Part shown: positions 1 to 8,749 of the stretch, one piece after another
How positions within the stretch are numbered: position 1 is the stretch's first letter
How the letters are laid out: every line of letters starts with the position of its first letter
DNA from: an uncultured Sulfitobacter sp.
GTDB lineage: Bacteria > Pseudomonadota > Alphaproteobacteria > Rhodobacterales > Rhodobacteraceae
Assembly: GCA_947501805.1 (NCBI GenBank)
Contig: CANMXJ010000019.1
Span: 1 to 64,000, forward strand
Length of the DNA: 64,000 nt
Direction of reading: 5' to 3'
The notes under the pieces: model-generated
Database searches by the model: none
What the model was told of the DNA's origin: nothing
The model's input: only the letters and a program-made list of their open reading frames with translations
Position numbers and translations under genes: made by a program

Positions 1-11
1 TTCAGTCCCAT
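1..11 (-). CDS. possible 5' end of a further gene at the window edge
   Basis: A good Shine-Dalgarno sequence (AAGGAG, read on the minus strand at about 24-19) precedes an ATG at 11-9 with a seven-base spacer. Only about three codons lie inside the window, so no product can be named. It would be the next gene after the DUF7146-like gene in the minus-strand block. Confidence 0.3.
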
Positions 12-55
12 AGTCAGTCTCCTTTGTTGCAGTAAATGCTATCAAAGGAGCGGCA

Positions 56-763
56 TCAAACCGCGACAGGTCCAAACCGGATCGCGTTGCCATGCAGGTG
101 ACCTAGTACACGTTTCGGAGCCTCGATGTCGGCCAGACTGCATGTCTCCGGATCAAGAAAGACCCGCGAACATCCTTTGACCGTGCCCGCATTGTCGGTG
201 ATCGCCGCAAGAAGTGCCGGGATTTCAAGACGTGTCCCATCCTCGGCTCTGAGATAGACATTTGGATGGAACGCCAGGGCCGGTCCGAACCGGGCGATGC
301 CGCGACCACGCAGATAGCCTTCAGCCAAAGTGTTTTTGATCGGCCTGCCATAGGAGAACAATCTGCGGCCCGCTTCTATCTGACGATTGGAGGTCACGGC
401 CGGTTCATAATCGCTTGTCCCGTCAACTGGTATCACGGGCGCCTCGCCGAGATAGTTAGCGGCTTGCCGCAACAGCTCTTGGTAGGCCACCGGTTCGAGG
501 CGATAATGTAACAGGTCGAGCAAATCACCATACTCCCCCGTGGCATTGTCCGTCCATTTCCCAGCCTGTCGATTGCCATGGGATCGAAGACGCACCGCAA
601 GACTCCGGCCTTTAGCACCAGATACATCCGCCATCTGCCAGTAATTGCCGACTTTGTGTCCTTCGGGAAACCAGTGACGACAGAACGCTTCGGCATGACG
701 CGCCAGACCGCGGGACAGAGCGCCCGGATCCAGTCTTTCAAACTTGCTGCCATAATTGGTCAT
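56..763 (-). CDS. DUF7146/Toprim-type primase-like protein, C-terminally short
   Basis: The 235-residue protein resembles the N-terminal part of plasmid and phage proteins annotated as DUF7146/Toprim-domain (primase-like) proteins. It has the W-TDNATGEYGDLLDL stretch near residues 70-85, the RGRGI element near 152, and the VKGCSR and LGHLHGNAIRFG stretches near the end. In such proteins the last element normally runs on into a Toprim domain with a GIET-type motif. Here a TGA stop comes four residues after it, and the next bases in the other frames do not restore a Toprim sequence. The start ATG has a GAGAGGAG ribosome site upstream and overlaps the stop of the helicase gene by four bases (ATGA), so the two are translationally coupled. 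Recognition is from sequence style. The truncation could be a deletion, or the product may simply lack Toprim. Confidence 0.6.
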   Translation of the reverse strand: MTNYGSKFERLDPGALSRGLARHAEAFCRHWFPEGHKVGNYWQMADVSGAKGRSLAVRLRSHGNRQAGKWTDNATGEYGDLLDLLHYRLEPVAYQELLRQAANYLGEAPVIPVDGTSDYEPAVTSNRQIEAGRRLFSYGRPIKNTLAEGYLRGRGIARFGPALAFHPNVYLRAEDGTRLEIPALLAAITDNAGTVKGCSRVFLDPETCSLADIEAPKRVLGHLHGNAIRFGPVAV

Positions 764-3700
764 GCAGCACTCCTCTCTCCGGATCCGGCTGCTGTGATCT
801 TGTGGCGTGCCATGAGCTGATCCAAGACATGGGTGTCATGGACCGGAATGAACAGGCGCGTGGTCCAGGAGATAATCTCGGTGAAGCATCCCATCGCTTT
901 ATAGCTTTCCAAGGTGGCAGCATTGTAACCGGTGAGTTCGAGCCGATATTCGCTCATCACCCGCGATCTGCGCAGGGTAAGACCGCCAGAAAGCGGCAGG
1001 CTTTGGCCGCGTTTCAGGATCGCGTCGAATATTTCATCGGCGGTGAGCTCGACCGAGCATTCGAGTCCAAGGGCCGCATAGACGTTAGCGAGTTGATCCT
1101 GTGTCACCATACGCCCGATGGCACGCTCCCCATCCTCGGTTTGCAAGCGGTAGATGCGCATGTTGTCGATTGGAAGACGGTCCCAGATCGGCAGCAACAG
1201 ACCCGAGATCAGTGTGAGTTTGGAGACGGATGTTTCCGGCACCGCGTCGACTTCTTTGGTCCAGGCCCGCTCAAACTCAAAGTCACTAACCTCCTCCCAA
1301 TGGGACGCGGGCAGCTCAAACTCCAGCATCCGGTCTGTCGCCATCGGCCGCATCAATTCAACTCGTGCGATTGGCTCGCCTTCTTCGGTCATCAGGCTGG
1401 AGGTTGGAATGAGAACCGCTGTCCGTTCTGATTTGCGGTTGAGCATCAGTTGGGCATTGGGCTGCCTCAGACAAAAATCTTTGACCTTCACCAAAGTCAG
1501 TGGGTGGTTGCGGTCAGTTCGTTCAACTGTCAGCGCAGTCGCCTTCGCACCGGTCGCCGCGTGCTCAAAGATCGTCTTGCGGTCGATGATCTCGAATTTT
1601 TCGGCGCGTAGCGTTTCCAAACCAACCTCATAAGTGCCCGCCGCGATCGCGTCATCGATAATCGCTTCGAGTAATCCACCAAAGCATTCAAAGATCGCAT
1701 CCTGCATATCGATGGTCAGCGCCAGACAGCGATTGAGGAATTGCTGGATCGGCGGCAGCTGCTCTTTCAGCTTGCCGTCACTGTCCATGAGTGACAGGCC
1801 GGTCATCTCTTCGAACCTCGTCTGCGAACACGCGCTGATCCGCCCCTTTGTCAAATCCCAGAAGAAGTTGCGCAGGGCCTTGCGGGCATAGGCGCTTTCG
1901 AGATTATCCTCAGTACGGAACATGTTTTGGCCGCCGGTCTCACGCTGTCCCTTGGTGATCGCCCCAAGCGTGTCGAGCCGTCGCGCAATTGTCGACAGGA
2001 ACCGTTTTTCGCCTTTGACGTTTGTGGCGCAGGGTCGGAACAGCGGCGGCTGCGCCTGATTGGTCCGGTTGGTGCGCCCAAGACCTTGGATCGCGTTGTC
2101 CGCCCGCCAACCCGGCTCCAGCAAATAATGCACCCGCAACCTTTGGTTCTTGACCCCTAGGTCGGCATGGTACGAGCGTCCCGTGCCACCGGCATCCGAG
2201 AAGATCAGGATCCGTTTTGCATCATCCATGAAGGCCTGCGTCTCCCCGATGTTGGATGACCCCGGCCGGTTCTCGACCTTCAGACGTTGATCGCGCGTGC
2301 GTACAATGCGCCGGGAGCGACCAGTCACCTCTGCGACTTGGCCCTTGCCAAAATGCCAGAGGATCTGATCGAGAGCACCTTGCACGGGGGCCAGTGCGCC
2401 GAGCCGTTCGACCATGGCATCGCGTTTGCGGGCGGCCTCGCGGCATTCAATCGGGTTCCCGTCTGCATCGAGAGCGGGACGGGATTTAAGATTGCCATCC
2501 TCATCGGTATAGGGCTCAAAAAGCTGTGTCGGGAAGGAATGCATCAAATAGTCGAGTACGTATTCCCGCGGCGTGATGTCGACATGCAGATCATGCCATT
2601 CCGATGCCGGGATCTGTGCCAACCGGCGTTCCATCAAGGCCTCACTGGTCGAGACAATCTGCACCACGGCCGATGCGCCGGTCTCCAGATCGTGTTCGAT
2701 GGATTTGATCACACTCGGGCATTTCATAGCTGTGATCAGGTGATTGAAAAACCGCTGCTTGTTGCTCTCGAATGCGGATCGCGCCGCGGACTTGGCCTGC
2801 ACGTTCAGCGTGCCTCCCTCAGCAGTAATGCCTGAAGCCTCAAGTGCCGCTTCCAGATTGGTGTGGATCACCTGAAACGCTTCGGCGTAGCTGTCATAGA
2901 TATCGCGCTGTGCAGATGTCAGATCATGAACCAGCATCTCATATGCGACGCCCTCATAAGACAATGATCGTGCCAGATAGAGACCGAGCGCTTTGAGATC
3001 ACGCGAGATGATCTCCATCGCCGCGATCCCGCCCGCTTCCATGTCGGCGATGAACTGCTCGCGCGTTGCAAAAGGTGAATCCCCCGTGGCCCAAAGACCG
3101 AGACGGGAGGCATAAGCCAGATTACCAACGATCGTTGCCCCGGTGGCCGATACATAGAGCACCCGCGCATCGGGCACGAGATTTTGCAGTTTCAATCCTG
3201 CCAAGCCCTGTTGCGAGGCCTGTTTATCACCCCTTCCACCTTCCTTGCCTTTCTCGCCAGCCGCATTGGCCATTGCATGGGCCTCATCAAAGGCGATCAC
3301 ACCGTCGAAGTCTTTGCCAAGCCATGCCGTGACCTGATCGAGCCGCGAGGCTTTGAGGATATCGCCATGTTGACGCTCGGCCGTGCGCAACGTCGCATAG
3401 GTGACAAAGAGAATGCCTTGCGCGAGGCGGATGTCTGAGCCCTGTTTGAACCGGGACAGCGGCACGATGTCGGAGGCGCGCCCGCCAATGGCCGTCCAAT
3501 CGCGAACAGCGTCCTCGATCAGCTTATCGGATTTAGAAACCCAGATCGCGCGGTTGCGCCCGCGCACCCAGTTGTCGAGGATGACACCAGCGACCTGTCG
3601 GCCCTTGCCGCAGCCCGTACCATCGCCGAGGAACCAGCCTTTGCGCAATTGAAACCTGTCTTCGGCATCCGCTTCGCAGGCCACGAGGCGTTGGTCTTCC

Positions 3701-5130
3701 TCGTCATGGCGGAACCAGCTGCTCAAATGCTGCTCGTGCGCCTCCCCCGCATAGATGATACTTTCGATCTGTGCGTCCGATAGCGCGCCGTCGGTGATCA
3801 GGTTTGCGTGCAGTTTAGGCCGGTAGGAGGGAAGAGGTGGCGCGACAGAGGCCATAGCGGCTGACTGTACAAGGGCGGTTGGATGCGGATGTGCGCCTTC
3901 GATGGTGATCGATTGCACCTCATAACCTTCGTAGAGCGCTTCGGTCAGACGGCTTGATTTCTCGACCCAGACTTTGGGTAAATAGCCGATCTCTTCTGCC
4001 TCGATCAGATCAAATGGATGCCGTACTTTCTCCGCCTCTACCGCCCGCACCTGGCTGCGGGCCTTGTCGCGCAAAGATTGGATTGATGGTGGCTGCACGG
4101 CTGGGGACCTTGAAGCGTTTGCTGCCTGCTCAGTTGGCCCAGAAATCAAGCGGGGCGGACAATGGGCTTGCACCAAGGCCAGAAGCGCTTGAGAGCTTTC
4201 CGCCTGATTATGATAGGCAGCGGTCAAATCCGGCGAGAGATCGCGCTTCTTATCAATGACCGTCAGCCGGGTTTCCGTTGTGGTGCCGTGGCGGGCATAG
4301 ACCCGGCCCGCGATTGGCGCGGAAAAGCGGATCGTAGCGATCTCGCCAATGCGCTTGAAAGCAGACCGGAATGCGTTGTTGGAGGGCGAGAAATTGGCAC
4401 CGGAGACTACGACCAGCCGGCCATCCGGCTGCAGCCGATCCAAGGCTGACAGAACATGCTGTCCCATCGCGGCCTTGTAGCGACCTTCAACACCGAGTGC
4501 GGCGGAGAACGGCGGGTTCATGATGATAAGGCTCGGCGAAACGGACGCATCCAGCCGATCATCTATTGAACTGGCATCGTGACGGCTCACGGAAGCATCA
4601 GGGAACAGTTGGCCCAACAGGTCAGCACGGACATCATCGATCTCGTTAAGATGAAGTTTTGCGCCCGCCATCTTCGCGTAGATCGCCAAGAGGCCGGTGC
4701 CGGCGGAGGGTTCTAGAACGACATCATCAGCCCGACATTGCGCAGCTTCGGCAACGATCCAAGACAGTGGCAGCGGCGTCGAGAATTGCTGCAGCTTTTG
4801 CGACGTCTCACTGCGGCGGGTTTGAGACAATGCAAAGCCCGCAATCTTTTCGACCATGGTCAAAAACTTTGCGGGCGTCTCACATTGGCGGCGCATCAGC
4901 GCTCCATATTTAAGCAGCAACAGGATCTGTGCGCATTCGCCGGCTTCATATCCATCCTTCCAGACCCAGGCCCCGGATGTGTCAGAGCCACCGAAAGCGG
5001 CCTCCATAGCGTCGCGAACGCAAGTCTTATCGAGCGCCTTGCCCTGTTCGAAATAGGGAAGCAGTTGATGGGCCGCCTGAAGCAGCGCGGCGGCACGCGA
5101 CGGCGCGCCTGCAGTAAGCATATCTGTCAT
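760..5130 (-). CDS. strawberry-notch-type methyltransferase/helicase fusion
   Basis: This 1456-residue bifunctional protein has an N-terminal SAM-dependent methyltransferase domain with motif I VLEPSAGTG near 138-146 and catalytic NPPF near 205. A superfamily-2 helicase follows, with Walker A GDGTGCGKG near 500, the DEAH box in VIAFDEAHA, a YVSATGA motif III and a GLGRTNRTNQ motif VI, and then a strawberry-notch C-terminal region. Such fusions are common on large alphaproteobacterial plasmids and phage-like elements. DNA modification coupled to translocation is plausible, but the substrate is unknown. I chose the ATG at 5130 rather than one 33 bases upstream because GGAG lies seven bases before it and the protein then begins MTDML. 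A duplicated leader precedes the gene, and its stop overlaps the next gene. Confidence 0.85.
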   Translation of the reverse strand: MTDMLTAGAPSRAAALLQAAHQLLPYFEQGKALDKTCVRDAMEAAFGGSDTSGAWVWKDGYEAGECAQILLLLKYGALMRRQCETPAKFLTMVEKIAGFALSQTRRSETSQKLQQFSTPLPLSWIVAEAAQCRADDVVLEPSAGTGLLAIYAKMAGAKLHLNEIDDVRADLLGQLFPDASVSRHDASSIDDRLDASVSPSLIIMNPPFSAALGVEGRYKAAMGQHVLSALDRLQPDGRLVVVSGANFSPSNNAFRSAFKRIGEIATIRFSAPIAGRVYARHGTTTETRLTVIDKKRDLSPDLTAAYHNQAESSQALLALVQAHCPPRLISGPTEQAANASRSPAVQPPSIQSLRDKARSQVRAVEAEKVRHPFDLIEAEEIGYLPKVWVEKSSRLTEALYEGYEVQSITIEGAHPHPTALVQSAAMASVAPPLPSYRPKLHANLITDGALSDAQIESIIYAGEAHEQHLSSWFRHDEEDQRLVACEADAEDRFQLRKGWFLGDGTGCGKGRQVAGVILDNWVRGRNRAIWVSKSDKLIEDAVRDWTAIGGRASDIVPLSRFKQGSDIRLAQGILFVTYATLRTAERQHGDILKASRLDQVTAWLGKDFDGVIAFDEAHAMANAAGEKGKEGGRGDKQASQQGLAGLKLQNLVPDARVLYVSATGATIVGNLAYASRLGLWATGDSPFATREQFIADMEAGGIAAMEIISRDLKALGLYLARSLSYEGVAYEMLVHDLTSAQRDIYDSYAEAFQVIHTNLEAALEASGITAEGGTLNVQAKSAARSAFESNKQRFFNHLITAMKCPSVIKSIEHDLETGASAVVQIVSTSEALMERRLAQIPASEWHDLHVDITPREYVLDYLMHSFPTQLFEPYTDEDGNLKSRPALDADGNPIECREAARKRDAMVERLGALAPVQGALDQILWHFGKGQVAEVTGRSRRIVRTRDQRLKVENRPGSSNIGETQAFMDDAKRILIFSDAGGTGRSYHADLGVKNQRLRVHYLLEPGWRADNAIQGLGRTNRTNQAQPPLFRPCATNVKGEKRFLSTIARRLDTLGAITKGQRETGGQNMFRTEDNLESAYARKALRNFFWDLTKGRISACSQTRFEEMTGLSLMDSDGKLKEQLPPIQQFLNRCLALTIDMQDAIFECFGGLLEAIIDDAIAAGTYEVGLETLRAEKFEIIDRKTIFEHAATGAKATALTVERTDRNHPLTLVKVKDFCLRQPNAQLMLNRKSERTAVLIPTSSLMTEEGEPIARVELMRPMATDRMLEFELPASHWEEVSDFEFERAWTKEVDAVPETSVSKLTLISGLLLPIWDRLPIDNMRIYRLQTEDGERAIGRMVTQDQLANVYAALGLECSVELTADEIFDAILKRGQSLPLSGGLTLRRSRVMSEYRLELTGYNAATLESYKAMGCFTEIISWTTRLFIPVHDTHVLDQLMARHKITAAGSGERSAA

Positions 5131-5163
5131 TGGAAATCTCCAGGTCAAAGGGTTGCCACCCAT

Positions 5164-5232
5164 CCCCGCAGAACTCTCTCTGACACCGGGGAGGGCTTGC
5201 CCTTCCCACCAGACCCTCCTCTCCCTCTTTGC
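5164..5232 (-). repeat. leader repeat, copy 1 (hairpin upstream of the helicase gene)
   Basis: This spacer shares several blocks with 7021-7086 in the same order: AACTCTCTCT, GGCTTGCCCTTCCC and CTCTCCCTCTTT followed by CGG (plus-strand sense). The centre (5188-5207) forms a GGGAGGG/CCCTTCCC-type hairpin. Both copies sit 35-100 bases upstream of a start codon on the minus strand and so would be transcribed into the 5' leader. A regulatory RNA or recombination remnant is possible, but the function is unknown. Confidence 0.6.
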
Positions 5233-5324
5233 GGAAAACCCATGCTGGACGGCGGTTCGCAGCGTGTGAGGGTCGAATTCTTGTTCCTGAGACGGGATAG
5301 CAGATAGCCATCCCGTCGCTGATC

Positions 5325-6989
5325 TTACTCAGCTGCTGTCACCTGCTGGGTGGCCAACCCGCTGACATCAATCCGCCCCTTGCCAATATTGACTGTGATG
5401 ATCTGATCCTGTCGGCGCAGCCAATAAAGCTCACGATCAATAACGCGAGTGATCGCATTGATTTGCGCCTCCTGGCTGGTCTCGAGCATATTGATGGCGA
5501 GGTCTTCAGCCTCATCACGGAACCAACGTTGCTGCTGATCGAAGGACCCGGCGTCGCTATCATCCGATGGATTGAACAGAGCATGTTCGAGGAAATCGAC
5601 GAGATCGGCACTGGTCGCCTTGGACGCCTTGGTGACCGCGATATCAACCTCATCGAGACCCCAATCGTCTTCTCCTAGGATCAGCCAGTCCGTCGCCAGG
5701 GTCCACTCCTCGGTATGGGTCGCATCTGACAAGGTGCAATGGATTTCCAACTGATCTGGCCGCTCGGTCATCGTGTGGCGTTTGCCCGGCTCGACGCAGG
5801 TTGTGTCGGTATCACCAACGATGCGATATCCTTTGACCGACACCCGGGCCAGTTGGTCATACCAATCGTAGCCTTCAAATCCGACTTTAGGATCATAAAG
5901 CTTGGTTTCAGCACGCTGCGCTGAGAGCGCGCAGGCAAGGTTTTGCTCCTCAATCGCACCGCCGTCCGAGACATAAACAACATCATCGGCGTTGATTGTT
6001 TCAACTTTGCCATAACCGTTTTGGTCGCTATCAGCATGGCTCGGCTCGAAGACACGCAATTGCATCGCAGCCGGTGGCAAATGGATGCCTAGCCCGGCGG
6101 CGCGTTTGAAATTGTCATAGGAGAGCGAATGCGGTCCAGCCGCTTTGATCAGTTGGTAAAAGATCGTGCTGATATGGGTGCGCAATTCATCCATGAAGGC
6201 GTTCTCGACGATTTCCTTACGGGCGGGCAGAACCAGCTTGAGATCGGTGCACTGGATGACATCCAGACGTGCGTAGTAGGATCGATGGAATTCCTGGCCC
6301 ACACTCGGCAATCGGCCATACAGGGTCACCCCGTGGAAATTGACGGTCTCATTGTTGCGGAAGCCGACCGGGCCGCGCTCATAGATCCCGATGCGAATAC
6401 CGTTCCACTCTTCGATGTGCTCGGCATCTGACAGGAAATCTTTGCGCTCGACGCGCTCGCCGTCGACCATGACGTCAATTGGCAGATATCGCGCTGCATG
6501 GTTTGCGGCAGCGACATAGCTTTCGTTGGCTTTGGTGGCGACTAAGATAGTGGTCCCACCGTGGTTGGCGGGGCCGTCATTGCAAGCGATCGGAACCGTT
6601 CCGCCAAAACTGTCCGGCTCAGCATCGATCATCCAGGACTGTGATGTGCTGTGTTTCTGGGCGATAATCCTGACCCTACGACCGGCAAGTGAGAAGAACC
6701 CCATGCCCGCAGCATCCTCCAATAATTGGACGTCGTTGTCCCACGCGCTTTGTCCCAATGTGAACAGGTCTCTGGGATCGTTAAGACCGGGACCGTTGTC
6801 GATCAGGCAGATAACTGGACCGATGTTGGGATAATCGATCTGGCTCACTGAGATCTGTGTCGCTCCGGCGCGGCGTGCGTTTTGAAATAAATCGGCAAAG
6901 ATATCGTCGAGTGTGGCGTTGAACAGACGTGATACCTTTGAAATCGCGTCATCAGCGACACAGGCGTGAAAGGATGTTGGGGTATTCAT
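5325..6989 (-). CDS. GHKL-type (HSP90-like) ATPase, plasmid-borne
   Basis: The N-terminal region of this 554-residue protein shows a GHKL (Bergerat) ATP-binding fold. It has an N-box-like DLFQNARRAGA near residue 31, the DNGPGL G1 motif near 57 and the GMGFFSL G2 motif near 87. The remainder has no domain I recognise. Similar stand-alone ATPases accompany strawberry-notch and ParB-like genes on large plasmids, where their role is not defined. I chose the ATG at 6989 because GGAG lies seven bases upstream. A longer reading frame starting at 7100 would translate the leader repeat, which is unlikely. The gene lies 194 bases upstream of the helicase gene on the same strand. Confidence 0.75.
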   Translation of the reverse strand: MNTPTSFHACVADDAISKVSRLFNATLDDIFADLFQNARRAGATQISVSQIDYPNIGPVICLIDNGPGLNDPRDLFTLGQSAWDNDVQLLEDAAGMGFFSLAGRRVRIIAQKHSTSQSWMIDAEPDSFGGTVPIACNDGPANHGGTTILVATKANESYVAAANHAARYLPIDVMVDGERVERKDFLSDAEHIEEWNGIRIGIYERGPVGFRNNETVNFHGVTLYGRLPSVGQEFHRSYYARLDVIQCTDLKLVLPARKEIVENAFMDELRTHISTIFYQLIKAAGPHSLSYDNFKRAAGLGIHLPPAAMQLRVFEPSHADSDQNGYGKVETINADDVVYVSDGGAIEEQNLACALSAQRAETKLYDPKVGFEGYDWYDQLARVSVKGYRIVGDTDTTCVEPGKRHTMTERPDQLEIHCTLSDATHTEEWTLATDWLILGEDDWGLDEVDIAVTKASKATSADLVDFLEHALFNPSDDSDAGSFDQQQRWFRDEAEDLAINMLETSQEAQINAITRVIDRELYWLRRQDQIITVNIGKGRIDVSGLATQQVTAAE

Positions 6990-7020
6990 CGGAAAGCTCC
7001 TTGGAAAGGGGTGACGCCCT

Positions 7021-7086
7021 CCCGGAAACTCTCTCTCAGAGGGGGAAGGCTTGCCCTTCCCCAAACAGCCTCTCCCTCTTTCCGGC
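7021..7086 (-). repeat. leader repeat, copy 2 (hairpin upstream of the GHKL ATPase)
   Basis: This is the second copy of the leader described for 5164-5232. It contains a perfect eight-base inverted repeat, GGGGAAGG at 7042-7049 and CCTTCCCC at 7055-7062, with loop CTTGC. The flanking blocks AACTCTCTCT and CTCTCCCTCTTT are shared with copy 1. The distance to the downstream ATG is also similar. Confidence 0.6.
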
Positions 7087-7118
7087 AGACGCGCCGCCAA
7101 GGAAGACGCGTGGCGGGG

Positions 7119-7697
7119 TCAGTTCACCGAAGCTTTGGCCTCAGCCAGACAGTAACCGTCATAATCGCCCAGAAACCCCCAGCAGGACGCGACCTCATTG
7201 TCATCCTTTTCTACGACGAAACCGTAACAATTGCCGGTCAGATAATGGTCATAGGTTTGGACCTCTTGGCGCAGATGATCCGCGATCTTGGTGCGCAGGT
7301 TTTTCGAAACGCGGGTGACGCCATATTCTTTGCGAATGTCTTCCAGCGTCACATAGATGTAGCCGACCTGGCCGGAATCCCACGGACAGTGAAACCCCGT
7401 GGTGTTCATGGTGATGCCACTGTGATCATAAAGATAGAGCGGCAAGATGACGGCGCGCCTCGACGCCCGCTCGAACAGCGCATTCATCGATAGTTCGGTA
7501 TCGCTATCGAGGTCACAGAGGTCGATCAGCAGGTCGCGGGGATCGCCATGGTCATGCTTGTCGCCCAGCCTGTAGCGACTGTGCCAGCAATTCATCGTGC
7601 CGAGATTGTCATAGTTGCGTGGGCTTTCGGGATCGGGGTCGTGAATGATCTTGATGGTGTGGTCGCGGTAGGTTTCCTCATAGATCGGGGCTTCCAT
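7119..7697 (-). CDS. hypothetical plasmid protein (192 aa)
   Basis: This soluble, acidic, aromatic-rich protein has no signal peptide or membrane segment. Visible landmarks are YEETYRDHTIKIIHDPD at the N-terminus, CPWDSGQVGYIYVT in the middle and a C-terminal run with GNCYGFVVE and SCWGFLGDYD. The middle motif gives the impression of a family shared by phages and plasmids, but I cannot name it. The start has GAGGAG eight bases upstream. An intrinsic terminator separates it from the gene upstream, so it probably has its own promoter or relies on read-through. Confidence 0.65.
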   Translation of the reverse strand: MEAPIYEETYRDHTIKIIHDPDPESPRNYDNLGTMNCWHSRYRLGDKHDHGDPRDLLIDLCDLDSDTELSMNALFERASRRAVILPLYLYDHSGITMNTTGFHCPWDSGQVGYIYVTLEDIRKEYGVTRVSKNLRTKIADHLRQEVQTYDHYLTGNCYGFVVEKDDNEVASCWGFLGDYDGYCLAEAKASVN

Positions 7698-7715
7698 CGG
7701 TCTTCTCCTCTTTCT

Positions 7716-7752
7716 CGCAAAAAACGAAAAGGCCCGCCGTGATTGGCGAGCC
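7716..7752 (-). terminator. intrinsic terminator
   Basis: On the minus strand an eight-base stem (GGCTCGCC/GGCGGGCC, one G-T wobble, loop AATCAC; 7731-7752) is followed by TTTTCGTTTTTT. It lies just downstream of the 105-residue gene that ends at 7782. Confidence 0.75.
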
Positions 7753-7781
7753 TTGGTCTTTGGATTGGTGATGCAAAATGA

Positions 7782-8099
7782 TCAGGCGGCCGCGCTCTCG
7801 GCCTTCTTGGCCTCTGCTGCCTCAAACTGCTCTTTGCTCAAAAGGTTGAAATAGAGGTTTTCGGTGGCCTTTTTGAAGCCGGGCGGTTTGCGCGGCGCGA
7901 GGCAGCGCACGGACGCGTTACAGCCCTCGCCATGTTCCATCGCGAAATGCGTGACCTGATCGACGAGATCGTCCATCCCGGCTGCGGTAAACTCTTTGCT
8001 GGGATAGGTGCCGCCGAAAATGTCGGCTTTGGTCACAACAAAACCGCCGTCTTTGTGGGCGGGGTAAAGGGTGACTTTGTAATCGCAGGGTTTAGCCAT
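7782..8099 (-). CDS. hypothetical small plasmid protein (105 aa)
   Basis: This small soluble protein begins MAKPCDYKVTLYP and has an alanine/glutamate-rich C-terminus (KKAESAAA). I see no catalytic motif, signal peptide or membrane segment. It is part of the minus-strand plasmid block between the DUF3768 gene and the 192-residue hypothetical gene, and it is followed by an intrinsic terminator. The start is supported by a GGAG-like sequence a few bases upstream (GGAGACCAGTAAA before ATG). The function is unknown. Confidence 0.6.
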   Translation of the reverse strand: MAKPCDYKVTLYPAHKDGGFVVTKADIFGGTYPSKEFTAAGMDDLVDQVTHFAMEHGEGCNASVRCLAPRKPPGFKKATENLYFNLLSKEQFEAAEAKKAESAAA

Positions 8100-8165
8100 T
8101 TTACTGGTCTCCGTGACGGGCGGGACCGGTTCATCCGGCCCCTTGTGAAACCTGTCAGACGGATA

Positions 8166-8193
8166 GGACCGTCCTCGATCATGAGAACGGTCC
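8166..8193 (-). repeat. 11-bp-stem hairpin downstream of the DUF3768 gene
   Basis: Arms GGACCGTCCTC (8166-8176) and GAGAACGGTCC (8183-8193) pair with one wobble around a six-base loop. No T-run follows, so it is not a classic terminator. The flanking sequence GATAGGACCG is repeated at 8683-8692 beside a second hairpin, which suggests a duplicated spacer element. Confidence 0.55.
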
Positions 8194-8217
8194 AGATTTC
8201 AGAAAGCGCTTGGTGAT

Positions 8218-8625
8218 TTAGTATTCGGACGGGAGCAGCAGCGTCAGGACACGACGGGTTCGCTTGGGATCGGCCGGTGTTTCCGCACCGTATTCGTAGT
8301 TTTCATCGTAAAGATCAAATTTGAACCAGACGCGTTCGCCTTCGATCTCGAGCACGCCCATCTCGTGCAATCCGTAAGGGTCGCTATCCGCGTCGAACGC
8401 ATCGAAGGCGACCAGCGCCTCGATGAGCGCCGCGCGGAATTCACCCCCTTGTGCGGCGATGCCAGCTGTCATGACAAGTTTGCCGGGTGGGACACCGGGC
8501 GCTTTGACCGATGCGGTCACGGATGTGCGGAACGCATCGTTTTGTTGCGCAATGATCGCGGCTATCGCGGGATTGTTGACGTCCTGTTCATCTTGCGGTG
8601 CGGTAGAATGAGTTGCCTGGTTCAT
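8218..8625 (-). CDS. DUF3768 domain-containing protein
   Basis: The 135-residue protein matches the DUF3768 pattern: an early IAQQNDAFR segment, a KLVMTAGI segment, FDAFDADSDPYGLHEMG, a WFKFDLYDENYEYGAE segment and a C-terminal RRVLTLLLPSEY. DUF3768 proteins are small soluble proteins of unknown function and are typical of alphaproteobacterial plasmids. I chose the ATG at 8625 (MNQATHS) because GGAGAAAGACC precedes it; a longer version starting at 8664 lacks such a site. Hairpins lie on both sides. Confidence 0.85.
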   Translation of the reverse strand: MNQATHSTAPQDEQDVNNPAIAAIIAQQNDAFRTSVTASVKAPGVPPGKLVMTAGIAAQGGEFRAALIEALVAFDAFDADSDPYGLHEMGVLEIEGERVWFKFDLYDENYEYGAETPADPKRTRRVLTLLLPSEY

Positions 8626-8686
8626 GGTCTTTCTCCATGTCGGGATGGCCGACCCATTCGGCACTTGTTTACCCGACAGTGCGATA

Positions 8687-8724
8687 GGACCGCCCCCGAT
8701 CCCTTGGTGGGATGGGAACGATCC
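8687..8724 (-). repeat. long hairpin upstream of the DUF3768 gene
   Basis: Outer arms GGACCGCCCCC (8687-8697) and GGGAACGATCC (8714-8724) pair with several wobbles. An inner stem ATCCC/GGGAT (8699-8703, 8709-8713) has loop TTGGT. It shares GATAGGACCG with the hairpin at 8166-8193. It lies between the ParB-like gene and the DUF3768 gene. Confidence 0.5.
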
Positions 8725-8749
8725 AAGAGCTGAACCGTGTGACTTGCGA

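Noticed and set aside
760-5163. Many short frames on both strands inside the helicase gene
   Set aside because: All lie within the 1456-residue gene, lack ribosome sites and show no family motifs.
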